From Promethearchaeota archaeon (GTDB lineage Archaea; Asgardarchaeota; Lokiarchaeia; Helarchaeales; RDOG01), in the NCBI GenBank assembly GCA_011365055.1, contig RDOG01000002.1, positions 124,001 to 188,000 on the forward strand: 64,000 bases of DNA. Direction: 5' to 3'. Under the pieces are notes generated by a model. That model was not told the origin of the DNA, ran no database searches, and worked only from the letters and a program-made list of their open reading frames with translations. Shown in pieces: positions 1 to 9,281 of the stretch. The number at the start of each line of letters is the position of its first letter. The first letter of the stretch is position 1. Both the position numbers and the translations under genes were made by a program.

Positions 1-1
1 T

Positions 2-1042
2 CATTCTTTTGGATGTGGTCATTTTGGAGTTGATTTTGAATACACTTCAAGGACACTTGCTGGTTTGGCTTTCAATCCGAATATTTTTGGAGTTTTAGTG
101 ATAGGATTAGGGTGTGAAAACATCCAAAGTAAAATGTTAGCTAAACGAATAAAAAAATCCAAGAAAATTGTGGAGTTTTTTGATATTCAAGAGGTAAAAG
201 GAGGGACAATTGCATCGATTGAAAAAGGGATTGAAATTGGAAAAAAAATCGGAGCAGAAGCCAAAGAAGTAAAAAAAGAATTGTTTGATTTTTCTCATTT
301 AATACTAGGATTGGAATGTGGTGGCTCTGATTCAATTTCAGGAATTACAGCAAATCCAGCGGTAGGTGTAATTTCGGATAAAGTTATTGAATTAGGCGGT
401 ACTTCGATTCTGCCTGAATTTACAGAATGGATTGGTACTGAACATTTATTAATGAAAAGAGCGATAAACGAGAATATTGCTCAACTTATAAAAAACCCTC
501 TTGATATGTTTTTGAATAGGATCAAAAAAATGGGAGTTGACTTTAGAGGGACTCAACCAACCCCAGGCAATATCAAAGGAGGATTAACAACTATCGAAGA
601 AAAATCCCTTGGAACAATAGCTAAAGCTGGAAAAGCTCCAATACAGGGTGTCATTCAATATTCAGAAAAACCAGGCGGAAAAGGTCTTTGGCTTATGATC
701 GAACCTGGGTTAGATGTAGAATCAATGACTGGTTTAGCTGCTGCGGGTGCGCAGATAATTATTATGACAACGGGACAAGGGAGCCCTACTGGTAACCCTG
801 TAGCACCGGTTATTAAAATATGTGGAAATCCAAAAACTTGTGATTGGATGAAATGTAATATAGACGTTGACGCAAGTGAGATCATAACAAAAGGAAAAAA
901 AGTTGAAGATATAGCAAAAATTTTATGGGAAGAATTAAAAAATACATTAAATGGAAAAGAAACAAAATCAGAAATTTTAGGACATGATGAATTAGCAATA
1001 TGGAGACTCCCAGCATTCGGAGTTGAAACTGTCGACTTCTAA
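2..1042 (+). CDS. UxaA/altronate dehydratase-family protein (C-terminal part, 5' end outside window)
   Basis: The gene is cut by the left edge. The frame is open from base 2, and residues before the first in-window start-like codon (TTG at 65) already match the family (HSFGCGHFGV, then TLAGLAFNPN), so the true start lies upstream. The visible 346 residues carry the family's GLGCEN motif, the GLECGGSDSISGITANPAVG segment and a late PGLD-ESMTGLAAAGAQIIIMTTGQG-like stretch. UxaA-family enzymes are metal-dependent sugar-acid dehydratases (altronate or galactarate to the 2-keto-3-deoxy acid). The substrate here cannot be told, since many archaeal members are uncharacterised 'UxaA family hydrolases'. 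The usual N-terminal SAF domain would lie outside the window or on a separate gene. Confidence 0.85.
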   Translation, partial: HSFGCGHFGVDFEYTSRTLAGLAFNPNIFGVLVIGLGCENIQSKMLAKRIKKSKKIVEFFDIQEVKGGTIASIEKGIEIGKKIGAEAKEVKKELFDFSHLILGLECGGSDSISGITANPAVGVISDKVIELGGTSILPEFTEWIGTEHLLMKRAINENIAQLIKNPLDMFLNRIKKMGVDFRGTQPTPGNIKGGLTTIEEKSLGTIAKAGKAPIQGVIQYSEKPGGKGLWLMIEPGLDVESMTGLAAAGAQIIIMTTGQGSPTGNPVAPVIKICGNPKTCDWMKCNIDVDASEIITKGKKVEDIAKILWEELKNTLNGKETKSEILGHDELAIWRLPAFGVETVDF

Positions 1043-1060
1043 ACAATATTTTTAACATTT

Positions 1061-3010
1061 TTACTTTTTAAGCCCAAGAAATCCCAATAATTTTCGCTTT
1101 AAAAATGAAACACCTAAACATAATGCTCCAAAAACAACGCGTGTCTGATAAAATATCCGTTTTAAAGTCTCAATTGGACCTTTCTTGAAATAAAAATAGG
1201 GTTTTATAACAGCATTATAAAAAAATAAGACCATTCCTGTTATGCTTTTAATACTTAAATCATTCAAATCTACGAAAAATTGAGCAGTCACGTCATCTTT
1301 TAACATGCCTGATAATGATTCTATGTATTCCATTTCATAATTATTTGTTTTAAGAATATAACTAATTAATGGGCGCTTAAAATTTGTAATAGTTATTTGA
1401 ATTTTTTGATTTCCAAATACTCTAAGTAAATTTGTCATTTCAAGTATTTCGTTTGTTTTTAAGCCTCCTTGTTTAATGGATTTGCTTGTTCGTTCTCTCA
1501 TCCATTGACCATCGAGTGATTGACCATAAAAAAAATATTTTGCATCTCGACCTAATTCTCGACCTCTTAACCCCAATCCACCGTGTGACATAAAAAACAT
1601 TCCATTCATCCTACTGCTAATGAAATCTAACACGTGAATTTTCTTCTTCTTAATCCGAACGCGCTCAACCTTCATCTGATCAAGTAAAGTATCAGGAGTA
1701 TAAAATCGACCTAGGCAAATTCCATTAATGATTTCCATTTCTCCTTTTTTGATACCATCGATATGGAAAGTGCCATGCATTTCATCAAAGCAACTCCAAT
1801 TTTTTTCATATATCAATTTTTTTTCGTTTAGTTCATCATAAAAATCGCTTCCTGGAAATGGTGTAGCAATTCCGTAAGCCGAATACATTAATCCGATTTC
1901 CTTTGCATATCTTGGAAATTTTATCATTTCTTCTCGTTTATGCCAAGGCAATCCGATAACGAAAGTCCCTCCAGCTTGCCCGCCATATCTTCTAATTGTA
2001 TCTATAGCTTTTTCTTGGATGCTTTTATTAAGCATGCCCTTTTTAGTTTTCTTAAAATCCTCTGGATCATCAGATTCTATCCCCATGCAAAATCTAGCAA
2101 TGTTAGCCTTAACCATTTTTCTCATAGTTGCAGGTTGCATGGCAACGATATCACATCTAACCATAGCATTAAAACTGAGATCAACTCTCCGATCTTCTTG
2201 CAAATCTATTATCAAATCGGATATTTCTCTTATCCACCGTGCATCTGATTCCTTTCTGCCCATAACATTGGGATCAGCAATCATAATGTGAATTGGTCGG
2301 TAATTATGATATTCCAGGATAGTTTCTAGTTCCTTTAACACGTTTTTTGGCGAGCGATGCCTAATAGTACTTCGGGACATATGAGGTTCGTTACAAAAAG
2401 TACAATGTCCATAACAGCCACGGCTCCAAGAAACTTGATCTCCTTCCTTCTCTAATGCCCATGAAAAATGATATTTGTTACGTCTCAAGTGACGTGCAGG
2501 AAAAGGAATCAGGTCCAAATTTTCTATCAATGTGCGATCTTCATTGTGAAGGATTTGTCCATCTTCTTTATAAGAACTTCCCAATACGTCTCTTGCACTT
2601 TCTTTCGTGATAATTTCATCAAACGTGGCTTCTCCTTCCCCTCGAACTACAACATCGATGCTACTTTCTTTAAGAAAAACTTCAGGTAAAGCTGTTGGTT
2701 GAAATCCACCAACAATTATTTTTACATCAGGAAAGATGCGTTTTGATAATTTTGCCAATCTAATTCCATCATTATGCTCGGTCGCCTCAATGGAAATTCC
2801 AATGCAATCAGGTTTGAAATTTCTAAGAAATCGCTCATACCATTTATTAGAAAAATGATGGAAATCCCGGTCCAATATCTCGACTCTATCAACTTTTTTT
2901 TCGATCATTCCTGCAAGATATTCGCATGCATGAGGTATCAATGCACCAACTATAATCCCTAAGCCCGCAGCTCCTTGTGGTTTTAGCATTAATACTCTTT
3001 TATAAGTCAT
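1061..3010 (-). CDS. Cobalamin-binding-type radical SAM protein
   Basis: About 649 residues. Residues 1-150 resemble the B12-binding domain that precedes many radical SAM cores (hydrophobic LMLKPQG start, IIVGGFQPTALPE, VVRGEGE), although no DxHxxG cobalamin ligand is visible. The radical SAM cluster motif C199-x3-C203-x2-C206 (RGCYGHCTFC) follows, with a TIM-barrel core to about residue 450. The last 150 residues are not recognised and end in a basic, hydrophobic stretch that may associate with membrane. The reaction is unknown; relatives act in lipid, cofactor or methyl-transfer chemistry. An ATG at 3043 is in frame, but a good Shine-Dalgarno site (GGGGAG) sits just before the ATG at 3010, so I use that. 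It follows the TPR gene in the same direction. Confidence 0.85.
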   Translation of the reverse strand: MTYKRVLMLKPQGAAGLGIIVGALIPHACEYLAGMIEKKVDRVEILDRDFHHFSNKWYERFLRNFKPDCIGISIEATEHNDGIRLAKLSKRIFPDVKIIVGGFQPTALPEVFLKESSIDVVVRGEGEATFDEIITKESARDVLGSSYKEDGQILHNEDRTLIENLDLIPFPARHLRRNKYHFSWALEKEGDQVSWSRGCYGHCTFCNEPHMSRSTIRHRSPKNVLKELETILEYHNYRPIHIMIADPNVMGRKESDARWIREISDLIIDLQEDRRVDLSFNAMVRCDIVAMQPATMRKMVKANIARFCMGIESDDPEDFKKTKKGMLNKSIQEKAIDTIRRYGGQAGGTFVIGLPWHKREEMIKFPRYAKEIGLMYSAYGIATPFPGSDFYDELNEKKLIYEKNWSCFDEMHGTFHIDGIKKGEMEIINGICLGRFYTPDTLLDQMKVERVRIKKKKIHVLDFISSRMNGMFFMSHGGLGLRGRELGRDAKYFFYGQSLDGQWMRERTSKSIKQGGLKTNEILEMTNLLRVFGNQKIQITITNFKRPLISYILKTNNYEMEYIESLSGMLKDDVTAQFFVDLNDLSIKSITGMVLFFYNAVIKPYFYFKKGPIETLKRIFYQTRVVFGALCLGVSFLKRKLLGFLGLKK

Positions 3011-3033
3011 TTCTATTTTCTCCCCTATTTTGA

Positions 3034-3414
3034 TTAAAACCAATCAGTCTTACCAAATTTAGATAAAAAACTCATTATACTTCGCATAAAAAATTCAATT
3101 TGGATTGGATTTAAATCACGATCTTGCTTCATAACATAAACATTTTCAATTCTTCTTTCTATTTCAATGGATAATTCGTTTTTTTTGATTTTATTAACTA
3201 GTGAAAGCGCTTTTTGATAGAATTTTTCTGCTAATTCTAATTCATATATGTATTTTAGTGCATCTCCTAATCCCAGATATGCGCTAAAAGTAATATCTAC
3301 AGGCGGCTTTGTTCTAATTACATTTTTATAAATCTTAATTGCATCATTGTATTTCTTCTTACTTAAATAATAATTCGCTTTTTTCAACCATTGTTCATTT
3401 ACATTTAAAGCCAT
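3034..3414 (-). CDS. Small TPR-repeat protein
   Basis: A 126-residue protein. Residues 8-75 show two tetratricopeptide-like helical pairs (WLKKANYYLSKKKYNDAIKIY, then YLGLGDALKYIYELELAEKFYQKAL, a typical A-x3-Y-x2-AL spacing). The final third is helical and ends in Trp-Phe. TPR proteins are binding scaffolds without catalytic activity, so the likely role is protein-protein contact. It lies directly upstream of the radical SAM gene in the same direction (end at 3034, next start at 3010) and diverges from the Rab-like GTPase gene at 3584, with AT-rich TATA-like tracts between them. The partner is unknown. Confidence 0.75.
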   Translation of the reverse strand: MALNVNEQWLKKANYYLSKKKYNDAIKIYKNVIRTKPPVDITFSAYLGLGDALKYIYELELAEKFYQKALSLVNKIKKNELSIEIERRIENVYVMKQDRDLNPIQIEFFMRSIMSFLSKFGKTDWF

Positions 3415-3583
3415 TAATATACCTTCAAATAATTAGAATCCTATCAGCCAAGTTATATAATCAATTAATGTTATATACTAATTTAACTTTTATTTCCAAA
3501 ATTTATTAAAGAATGCTTTCAAAAATACTATAGTTTTCAAAATTTTAATTTCAATTATGACTAAAGGAAAGAAGGATTTCCAA

Positions 3584-4105
3584 ATGTCAAACGTTATTCG
3601 GTATAAAATGATTCTTTTTGGTAATCAAGGAGTCGGAAAAACATCATTAGTAGAACGATTTATTAATGATAAGTTTGAAGAGAATTATATCTCCACTCTA
3701 GGGTATACTGTTTACGAGAAACAATTCACTTTTCAAAATACTATCATTTCTCTTATGATTTATGATATTGGGGGACAAGAAAAATTTAGGGATTTGAGGA
3801 AAAAATATGCAGAGGGCGCAGATGCTGCATTTATCGTGTATGATATTACAGATTCTCACTCTTTTCAAATGGTTGAGGATTGGAAATATGATTTATATCA
3901 ATTCGCAGGTGAAATTCCTTTCGTAATTATTGGAAATAAAAAAGATTTAGAGGCAAATAGGCAGGTTGATCTAGAAATTGCTCAACTTTCCAGTAATGAA
4001 TTAGGCGCAGATGATTTTTTTGAAACTTCTGCAAAAACAGGGGAAGAAGTAAATTCAGCATTTAAAAAATTAGCATTTCAGACTTATGAAAAAAAAGACT
4101 ATTAA
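3584..4105 (+). CDS. Rab/Ras-like small GTPase, single domain
   Basis: A 173-residue GTPase domain with all five G motifs: P-loop GNQGVGKTS (about 13-21), a switch I Thr in the ISTLGYT segment, switch II DIGGQE (about 61-66), NKKD (118-121) and TSAK (148-151). The switch II Gln needed for hydrolysis is present. There is no C-terminal cysteine for prenylation, so membrane attachment in the eukaryotic Rab manner is not expected. An earlier in-frame ATG lies at 3557, but the ATG at 3584 has an AAGGA ribosome site 7 bases before it. The gene stands alone, divergent from the TPR gene. The family is typical of Asgard archaea; the pathway is unknown. Confidence 0.9.
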   Translation: MSNVIRYKMILFGNQGVGKTSLVERFINDKFEENYISTLGYTVYEKQFTFQNTIISLMIYDIGGQEKFRDLRKKYAEGADAAFIVYDITDSHSFQMVEDWKYDLYQFAGEIPFVIIGNKKDLEANRQVDLEIAQLSSNELGADDFFETSAKTGEEVNSAFKKLAFQTYEKKDY

Positions 4106-4177
4106 ACTCTGAATTATTTATGAATATTATCGGTTTTTAATATATTTATTATGATTTAATAAAGGGAAATAATAAGT

Positions 4178-4345
4178 GTGACCATAGTAAAGTCTGAGCA
4201 ATCAAACTTTTTTATAGATTTACTTGTAGAAATACGTTTTAAAGATCTAAAAAATCTTAAAAGACAAAACAAATAAATTTAAAAAAAAATAATCGATGCA
4301 TTACCTAATAGTGAAAGCATTCAAAAGCATTTTAAAAGAGAATAG
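4178..4345 (+). pseudogene. Possible decayed small coding remnant
   Basis: A GTG-started frame at 4178 runs 32 codons (protein-like VEIRFKDLKNLKRQ) to a TAA at 4274. After a second stop at 4280 the same frame resumes with another protein-like stretch (IDALPNSESIQKHFKRE) ending in TAG at 4343. Two stops in one frame between plausible pieces suggest a remnant. Codon choice in AT-rich spacer can mimic this, so the call is weak. Confidence 0.2.
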
Positions 4346-4378
4346 AGAGAATATTTTTTAAATTATTAGGTGAAAAAG

Positions 4379-5047
4379 ATGGCAATTAGTGTTTATGAAA
4401 TTCCAGAAATGATACTTATGATTACTTCGCAAGTTATTGCAGCATTAATAATCATATTATTAATTAAAAAGCATAATAAAAGGAAAAGGGATGGAGAAGA
4501 TAATCGGTTTGAAAAAGGGTTGATCTTATTTTTTTCAATATCGATAACAATTTATAGTTTATTGATATTTAATTCATTTATTTTTCAAATTTCCCCCTAT
4601 CTTAATGTATTTATTCTAATTGTCACGATGATAAGTCTGATTATTATGGTGTATACAATAGAATTATGTATATTGACGAAAACTAAATTTATCATAACCA
4701 TAATATATGTAATTAATGTTATTGCCCTTTTATTAGTTGGTTTTATCACCCAAACTTCATTTTATCTCCCACCATTGAGTCTAGGTAACTTGGCATTAAT
4801 TTTCTTTTTACCTATTTTATACTTCTATATTACAGGGAAAAGTGTCGGTGATTTAAGAAAGAATAGCTTTTTAATGGGATTTGGATTCTTGGGAACACTA
4901 GGTGGAGGAACTTTTAGACCTGATGTTTTAATTTATGTATCACCAGATTCTTTTGTTACATATCCACTTATAGCATATAATTTAGGACCTTTAGCAATGT
5001 TTACTGGTTTAATTATTTTATTATATGCCTTTTACTCTACACGTTAA
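4379..5047 (+). CDS. Polytopic membrane protein of unknown function
   Basis: A 222-residue hydrophobic protein with about seven predicted membrane helices, at roughly residues 12-32, 48-67, 72-95, 102-125, 135-152, 163-180 and 195-220. A basic loop follows helix 1 (KKHNKRKRDGEDNR). The size and seven-helix layout recall the sensor-type membrane domains found in front of some histidine kinases, but no signalling domain follows. A GTG at 4370 is in frame; the ATG at 4379 is preceded by AGGTGA at good spacing and is preferred. No family is recognised. Confidence 0.6.
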   Translation: MAISVYEIPEMILMITSQVIAALIIILLIKKHNKRKRDGEDNRFEKGLILFFSISITIYSLLIFNSFIFQISPYLNVFILIVTMISLIIMVYTIELCILTKTKFIITIIYVINVIALLLVGFITQTSFYLPPLSLGNLALIFFLPILYFYITGKSVGDLRKNSFLMGFGFLGTLGGGTFRPDVLIYVSPDSFVTYPLIAYNLGPLAMFTGLIILLYAFYSTR

Positions 5048-5119
5048 CTCTTAAAAAAATAACTTTCAATTTTTTTATTTTTACCTTACAAAAATAAAAA
5101 GGGGAATATGTTTTTGGAT

Positions 5120-5992
5120 TTATTTAAAGGTATTTTGGGGATAGGGACTAATCAATTCTTGTAACGATATTAACGTAAATTGTTGGTCCGGATCACTACA
5201 TCCACTCCATAAAGTGGAGACATTCAACCATACTTCTTTACCTGGAATCGTGCTGAAAGAACTATTATGTTCTGCACCATCTGGATATTGATTGGAGTCG
5301 AGGCAACCCCAATTGTTGCAATCGGTATCAAACGTTAATTGCCAGTATTCTGTACAACAGTTTGTTGTACTATGACCTAAATAGTACCATGTTACATAAT
5401 ATCCAACCCACATACCAGGTCTTAGTTCATTATCAACAATCTCACCTTTTTGTGAGAAGTACCATACTGTTCCGTTGATTGGTTCATAACCACCAACGAC
5501 TTTATAAGTAACCCACCAATTATCAGCAATATCAACATTAAGATAACATAACGGTAATATTATACTTGTATCAATATTTGTATCTATTGCAGTGATGGAA
5601 CCTTTTTCAGTATCCCAAGGACCAAACACAAGATCTTCCGCTACCGTTACATCTGATCTTGTCCCAAGGGCCATTTTTTCGTCGGTGTTATAATAATTGT
5701 ATTCTCTTCGTTTTCTTTCTATCACGTCCATGACGTCTTCAGGCATATCTGGTTGTAGAGCTTCCTGGGAAGGCACTTCCATTAATTGAGTAATAAAAGA
5801 AGGGTTACTGTACGTTTGAAACGTTGCAAAGACCGATATAAAGCATCCAATTCCGAGTGCCATACCAACGAAAAAATGGGTAAATACCTTTACGTACGGA
5901 TTGGAATTCATCCAAAACTTTTTTATTTTACGTTTATTTCGAGAAACTCCAAATCCAACCGTAAAAAATCCTAGAAATGCATCCAAAAACAT
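5120..5992 (-). CDS. Membrane-anchored, cysteine-containing extracellular protein
   Basis: About 290 residues. A short basic cytosolic N terminus (SRNKRKIKKF) is followed by one membrane helix near residues 37-60, then a roughly 220-residue exterior domain. The exterior part is aromatic-rich, has NGT, NSS and NVS glycosylation sequons, and carries a cysteine group (CC, then C-x5-C, later one more) between about residues 205 and 265, which could form disulfides. This is a type II-like surface topology. No family is recognised; the beta-rich, Trp/Tyr-rich composition would suit a binding domain. Codons TTG (5995) and ATG (5992) are adjacent possible starts. Confidence 0.55.
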   Translation of the reverse strand: MFLDAFLGFFTVGFGVSRNKRKIKKFWMNSNPYVKVFTHFFVGMALGIGCFISVFATFQTYSNPSFITQLMEVPSQEALQPDMPEDVMDVIERKRREYNYYNTDEKMALGTRSDVTVAEDLVFGPWDTEKGSITAIDTNIDTSIILPLCYLNVDIADNWWVTYKVVGGYEPINGTVWYFSQKGEIVDNELRPGMWVGYYVTWYYLGHSTTNCCTEYWQLTFDTDCNNWGCLDSNQYPDGAEHNSSFSTIPGKEVWLNVSTLWSGCSDPDQQFTLISLQELISPYPQNTFK

Positions 5993-6341
5993 CAATTTTT
6001 TTTACCCCAATTTTTTTTGTGATTAGTGTATGGTTATAACTTAATGAAACACTCCCTAATAAATCAAACTTGTATGGATGTGCATTAAAATTAAGAAAAT
6101 TAAAAAATGCATTTTGGAAAATATATGAAATAGAAAAATGAATTCATAAAATAATTTATTTTTTTAAAAAAAATTAATGAATTCGATACATACATCTAGT
6201 TGTATTGATTAAACTACATACAACTACCCCTAAATTAATGATCATAATGCATGAACTATCAAAAAATACGTATCAAAAACTTCTTTAAAGTTAAAATAAA
6301 TTGATTATTAATTTGCTAAGTCCTATTACAAGGTTATATTG
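5993..6341. other. AT-rich intergenic region upstream of PadR gene
   Basis: This is divergent spacer between the leftward surface-protein gene and the rightward PadR gene. No convincing reading frame was found. The only structure noted is the inverted repeat at 6197-6226, listed separately. Confidence 0.5.
6197..6226. promoter_or_regulatory. Inverted repeat, candidate operator
   Basis: The arms TAGTTGTAT (6197-6205) and ATACAACTA (6218-6226) form a perfect 9-base inverted repeat with a 12-base spacer, about 115 bases before the PadR start. PadR dimers usually bind dyad sites near their own promoter, so this could be an autoregulatory operator. That role is inference. Confidence 0.35.
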
Positions 6342-6782
6342 ATGTCTGATAATGATAAGAAAATAATAAAAGGGAGAACCTTAAAAGAATTAAACGAAAA
6401 ATATGGCGAAGCTTGGAAAGATGATCAATATAAACCGAAAGCTATTAATAGATTAATTGATAAAATAACTAAAGCTAATCTTTGGTTATATATTTTAAGA
6501 TTATTGATAGAAAAACCTCGTTATGGATACGAGATTAAAAATAAAATTAAAGATAGATATGGATTTTCGCCAGCAATAGTCTCATCATACGTGATTCTTT
6601 ATAAAATGAAGAAAGATAAATTAGTTGAAGAACACGAGGAAATTAATAAAGAAGGAGACAATAATAAATCTGGAAAACCAGGAAGAATTTATTATTACAT
6701 CACGGATTTAGGGAAAGAAACAATGAGCGAAGCTAAGGAATATATCGTTGCTTTATTAGATGAAATTTTTGATTTATGTTAA
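6342..6782 (+). CDS. PadR-family transcriptional regulator
   Basis: A 146-residue winged-helix regulator. The PadR signature runs from about residue 42 to 120: LWLYILRLLIEKPRYGYEI, then the recognition-helix region SPAIVSSYVILYKMKKDKLVE, then the wing GKPGRIYYYITDLGKE. The N-terminal 40 residues (starting KKIIKGRTLKELNEKYGE) form an extension. PadR proteins are dimeric ligand- or antibiotic-responsive repressors, often of transporter or membrane-stress genes. The ATG at 6342 is preferred over the overlapping TTG at 6339; a weak AAGGT lies upstream. Its 3' end overlaps the convergent phosphatidyltransferase gene by 9 bases. Confidence 0.85.
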   Translation: MSDNDKKIIKGRTLKELNEKYGEAWKDDQYKPKAINRLIDKITKANLWLYILRLLIEKPRYGYEIKNKIKDRYGFSPAIVSSYVILYKMKKDKLVEEHEEINKEGDNNKSGKPGRIYYYITDLGKETMSEAKEYIVALLDEIFDLC

Positions 6783-7550
6783 ATTTTCTTTTTGTGTATT
6801 ATTTAATAAACGTTCTTTTTCTTTTTCATAACCTTCTGCATCTAATTTAGTTTTGGGCAATCTATTATATGCAATGTAAATTCTATGAATGACTGTGGCA
6901 TGAGTAATAATTGCCAATATCGTAATTGCGGTAGCCATCCAATTACCGAAGAAAATTGAGAAAGGCCAAACTGGTCCGGGCATGGTGGGAATTCCTAAAA
7001 CATTGAAAAGATAAAAAGATTGTTCAATATAAATAAAAATAGCGACAAGTAACATTCTTTCCATTCTTTCCGCAATTCCAGCAGCCATATATTTGCTCGG
7101 AACGCCTGAACTTTCAGCTCTGGCACGACTGTAGCTAACAAAAATTGAACCCATTAATGCTATCAATCCAATAACAAGATCGCAGAATCCTCCAATAATA
7201 ATTGCAACTATTATTATTGCATCACTATAACGGTCTAAAACGCTATCCAAAAATCCTCCAAATATTGTACTATTTTCTTGGTATCTTGCTAAAACACCAT
7301 CTAACATATCAAAAAACCCTGATGCGAGGATTAAGAGACAAGCAGAAAGAAAAAATAGCCATCTATAAAGAGCAGAACTAAAAATTGGATCCCCTGCCAA
7401 AATAATAAAAACACCAGAAAAAACTGACATCACGAGTCCTAATACTGTACAAGTATTTGGAGTAAAATGCAATTTATCTGCCAATTTTGCAATAGGTTTC
7501 ATATATTTTTCTGAAATATTTCTCAATCTATTAGATACCAAAAAGCTCAC
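6774..7550 (-). CDS. CDP-alcohol phosphatidyltransferase (archaetidylinositol phosphate synthase-like)
   Basis: A 258-residue integral membrane enzyme with the full family motif D-x2-D-G-x2-A-R-x8-G-x3-D-x3-D at residues 81-106 (DMLDGVLAR ... GGFLDSVLDRYSD). The two N-terminal and two C-terminal Asp residues bind the metal and CDP group. Hydrophobic segments flank the motif (about 38-53, 65-82, 112-135, 150-170, 190-215). The enzyme joins a polar alcohol to CDP-archaeol in the membrane. The motif and length fit archaetidylinositol phosphate synthase, but archaetidylglycerol phosphate or serine synthases are possible. The start is GTG. It overlaps the convergent PadR gene by 9 bases. Confidence 0.85.
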   Translation of the reverse strand: MSFLVSNRLRNISEKYMKPIAKLADKLHFTPNTCTVLGLVMSVFSGVFIILAGDPIFSSALYRWLFFLSACLLILASGFFDMLDGVLARYQENSTIFGGFLDSVLDRYSDAIIIVAIIIGGFCDLVIGLIALMGSIFVSYSRARAESSGVPSKYMAAGIAERMERMLLVAIFIYIEQSFYLFNVLGIPTMPGPVWPFSIFFGNWMATAITILAIITHATVIHRIYIAYNRLPKTKLDAEGYEKEKERLLNNTQKENLT

Positions 7551-7748
7551 TTAATAAAATTTTAATTATTTTGGAATCAACGTGAATTAAAGTTGGTTAC
7601 ATCAATTTCATATTAAAATATATTGATTTGAAAGAATTTTTATGTTACAAACGTTTTTTATAACATTTTTTCTTTTTTTAAGTCAGAATAGAGGCTTTAT
7701 TTATTTGATTATCATATAAAGATAATAAATCTTTATTTTAAAAGAGTT

Positions 7749-8151
7749 TTAGTCAGAATTTCTTGGAAATGTGGTGCTATATTCCCCTAAACCAATTTTA
7801 GGAGCAATTATAATATGAAGTTCTCTAAAAACAGATCCCCTAACGTCAATTTCTATGAGATTTTTATTTTTTAAAAGATTTAAAGCATCCTTTTCAAAAT
7901 AAATTTTATGATTCACTATTATTTTCTCTGAAACAAGTTGTAAATTGAATTGTTTTTTCAAAATTTTTGTAAAATTCAACTATAATTGTGGGAATTTTTC
8001 AACCTCCGTATATAAGTGGTCCATAACTTGCTTTTTGTAAATAAATGATTATTGCTATGTCTTTAAGCTTAAAACCGTCCTCTAATTTAATTAATTCTAA
8101 GATTAAAGCAGAAATTTCATCTTTTGCTGAATCTGTAAAGACAATTCTCAT
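7749..8151 (-). pseudogene. HesB/YneR-like gene, apparently frameshifted
   Basis: Two adjoining leftward frames together look like one protein. The first (ATG at 8151 to TGA at 7999, 50 residues) begins MRIVFTDSAKDEI, typical of the N terminus of HesB/IscA-like proteins, and continues to KASYGPLIYGG. The second (open from 7979 to 7749, TTG directly after a stop) has NHKIYFEKDALNLL and NLIEIDVRG, resembling the family's later strand region. The frames differ by one, so a single indel near 7980-8001 would join them. The glycine/cysteine loop expected for cluster binding has no Cys here (ASYGP). It could be a pseudogene, two short genes or a sequencing error. Confidence 0.4.
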
Positions 8152-8289
8152 TTAAAAACTTCCAAGAAATCAATATCTTTGAAAGTTCTGATTAAATTTT
8201 TCAAGATAATACTCTTTTTAAAATTTAATTAATCTTAATTTCTTAGTATCTCTAAAACTTTTTATCAAAATGCATAATTGGTAATTGAA

Positions 8290-9078
8290 ATGGGCATTAA
8301 AATTGCTATAGCTGGAAAAGGCGGTGTAGGTAAAACTACCGTTGCAGGAACACTTGCTCGGTTATTTGGGAGGGATGGGAGAAAGGTTTTAGCTATAGAT
8401 AATGATCCAGCAATGAACCTTTATTCTGCAATAGGAATAAAGAAAGAGGATTTTGAAAAAATAATACCTTTATCAGAACAGACAAAATTAATAGAAAATC
8501 GAACTGCATTACCTGGCGGAGCCTTTAAAGTTAATCCAAAAGTCGATGACATTCCTGAAAAATTTAGTATTTTTAGCTCTGAAGGGATTAGATTGATTAA
8601 GATTGGAACAGTCGAGACAGGCGATTCAGGCTGCATGTGCCCTGCAAATGCTTTTATTAAAGCACTATTGAATCATTTAGTACTTGATAGAGATGATGTA
8701 GTAATCATGGACATGGAGGCAGGTGTCGAACATCTTGGTAGAGGAACGGCTAAATATGTTGATATGATTATTATTGTCGTGGAACCTGGGAGAAGATCAG
8801 CAGATCTGGCTAAACAAATAAAAGAATTAGCAATACAGCTTTCAGTTGATCCAAAAAGAATATTTATTATTGGAAATAAGATTTCAAGCCCAAAAGAAGA
8901 GGATTTCATTAATTTGATAGCAAAGGAATTGAACCTAGAAATATTAGGTATGTTACCTTATGATAGAAATTTAGTTGACGCTGATTTAAATGGAATTGCT
9001 ATATTAGATTATAAACCAGATTCAAAAATAGTTCAGGTTTTAAAGGATATTAAAATGATATTAGAAACACAATTTTGA
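8290..9078 (+). CDS. CooC-type P-loop ATPase (metallocentre maturation)
   Basis: A 262-residue ParA/MinD-superfamily ATPase with a deviant Walker A motif (GKGGVGKTT, residues 9-17), switch region AIDNDPAMNLY and a C-x-C motif (GCMCP, Cys115 and Cys117). That C-x-C is the feature by which CooC binds nickel or zinc at its dimer interface during nickel insertion into carbon monoxide dehydrogenase. Later MDMEAGVEHLGRG and IVVEPGRRS segments match CooC. No CODH gene is in this window, so the client is unknown; acetyl-CoA synthase/CODH of the Wood-Ljungdahl pathway is the natural guess. TTG at 8278 is an alternative start. Confidence 0.85.
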   Translation: MGIKIAIAGKGGVGKTTVAGTLARLFGRDGRKVLAIDNDPAMNLYSAIGIKKEDFEKIIPLSEQTKLIENRTALPGGAFKVNPKVDDIPEKFSIFSSEGIRLIKIGTVETGDSGCMCPANAFIKALLNHLVLDRDDVVIMDMEAGVEHLGRGTAKYVDMIIIVVEPGRRSADLAKQIKELAIQLSVDPKRIFIIGNKISSPKEEDFINLIAKELNLEILGMLPYDRNLVDADLNGIAILDYKPDSKIVQVLKDIKMILETQF

Positions 9079-9281
9079 TATTACTAGGCTATATTAACCT
9101 TGACCTCCTTTTATAACAGTAATTCGAAGAAATCAAAAATTATATTAATTTATAACATAAGAAAAGAATTTTTTATTGAAGGAAAAAAGTAAAAAAAATT
9201 GAAAGAAAACAAAAATTTAATCTTTATTATAATTCAATAAAGGGATATATGATGCCATAATCTCTTTTTCGGTGTAGATGA

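Noticed and set aside
65..1042. UxaA-type gene starting at TTG 65
   Set aside because: The frame is open to the window edge and the upstream residues match the family, so this is an internal codon of a gene that begins outside the window.
7999..8151. Small protein ending in Gly-Gly as a ubiquitin-like modifier
   Set aside because: The 50 residues begin like HesB proteins, lack a beta-grasp pattern, and the Gly-Gly comes from an apparent frameshift just before a stop.
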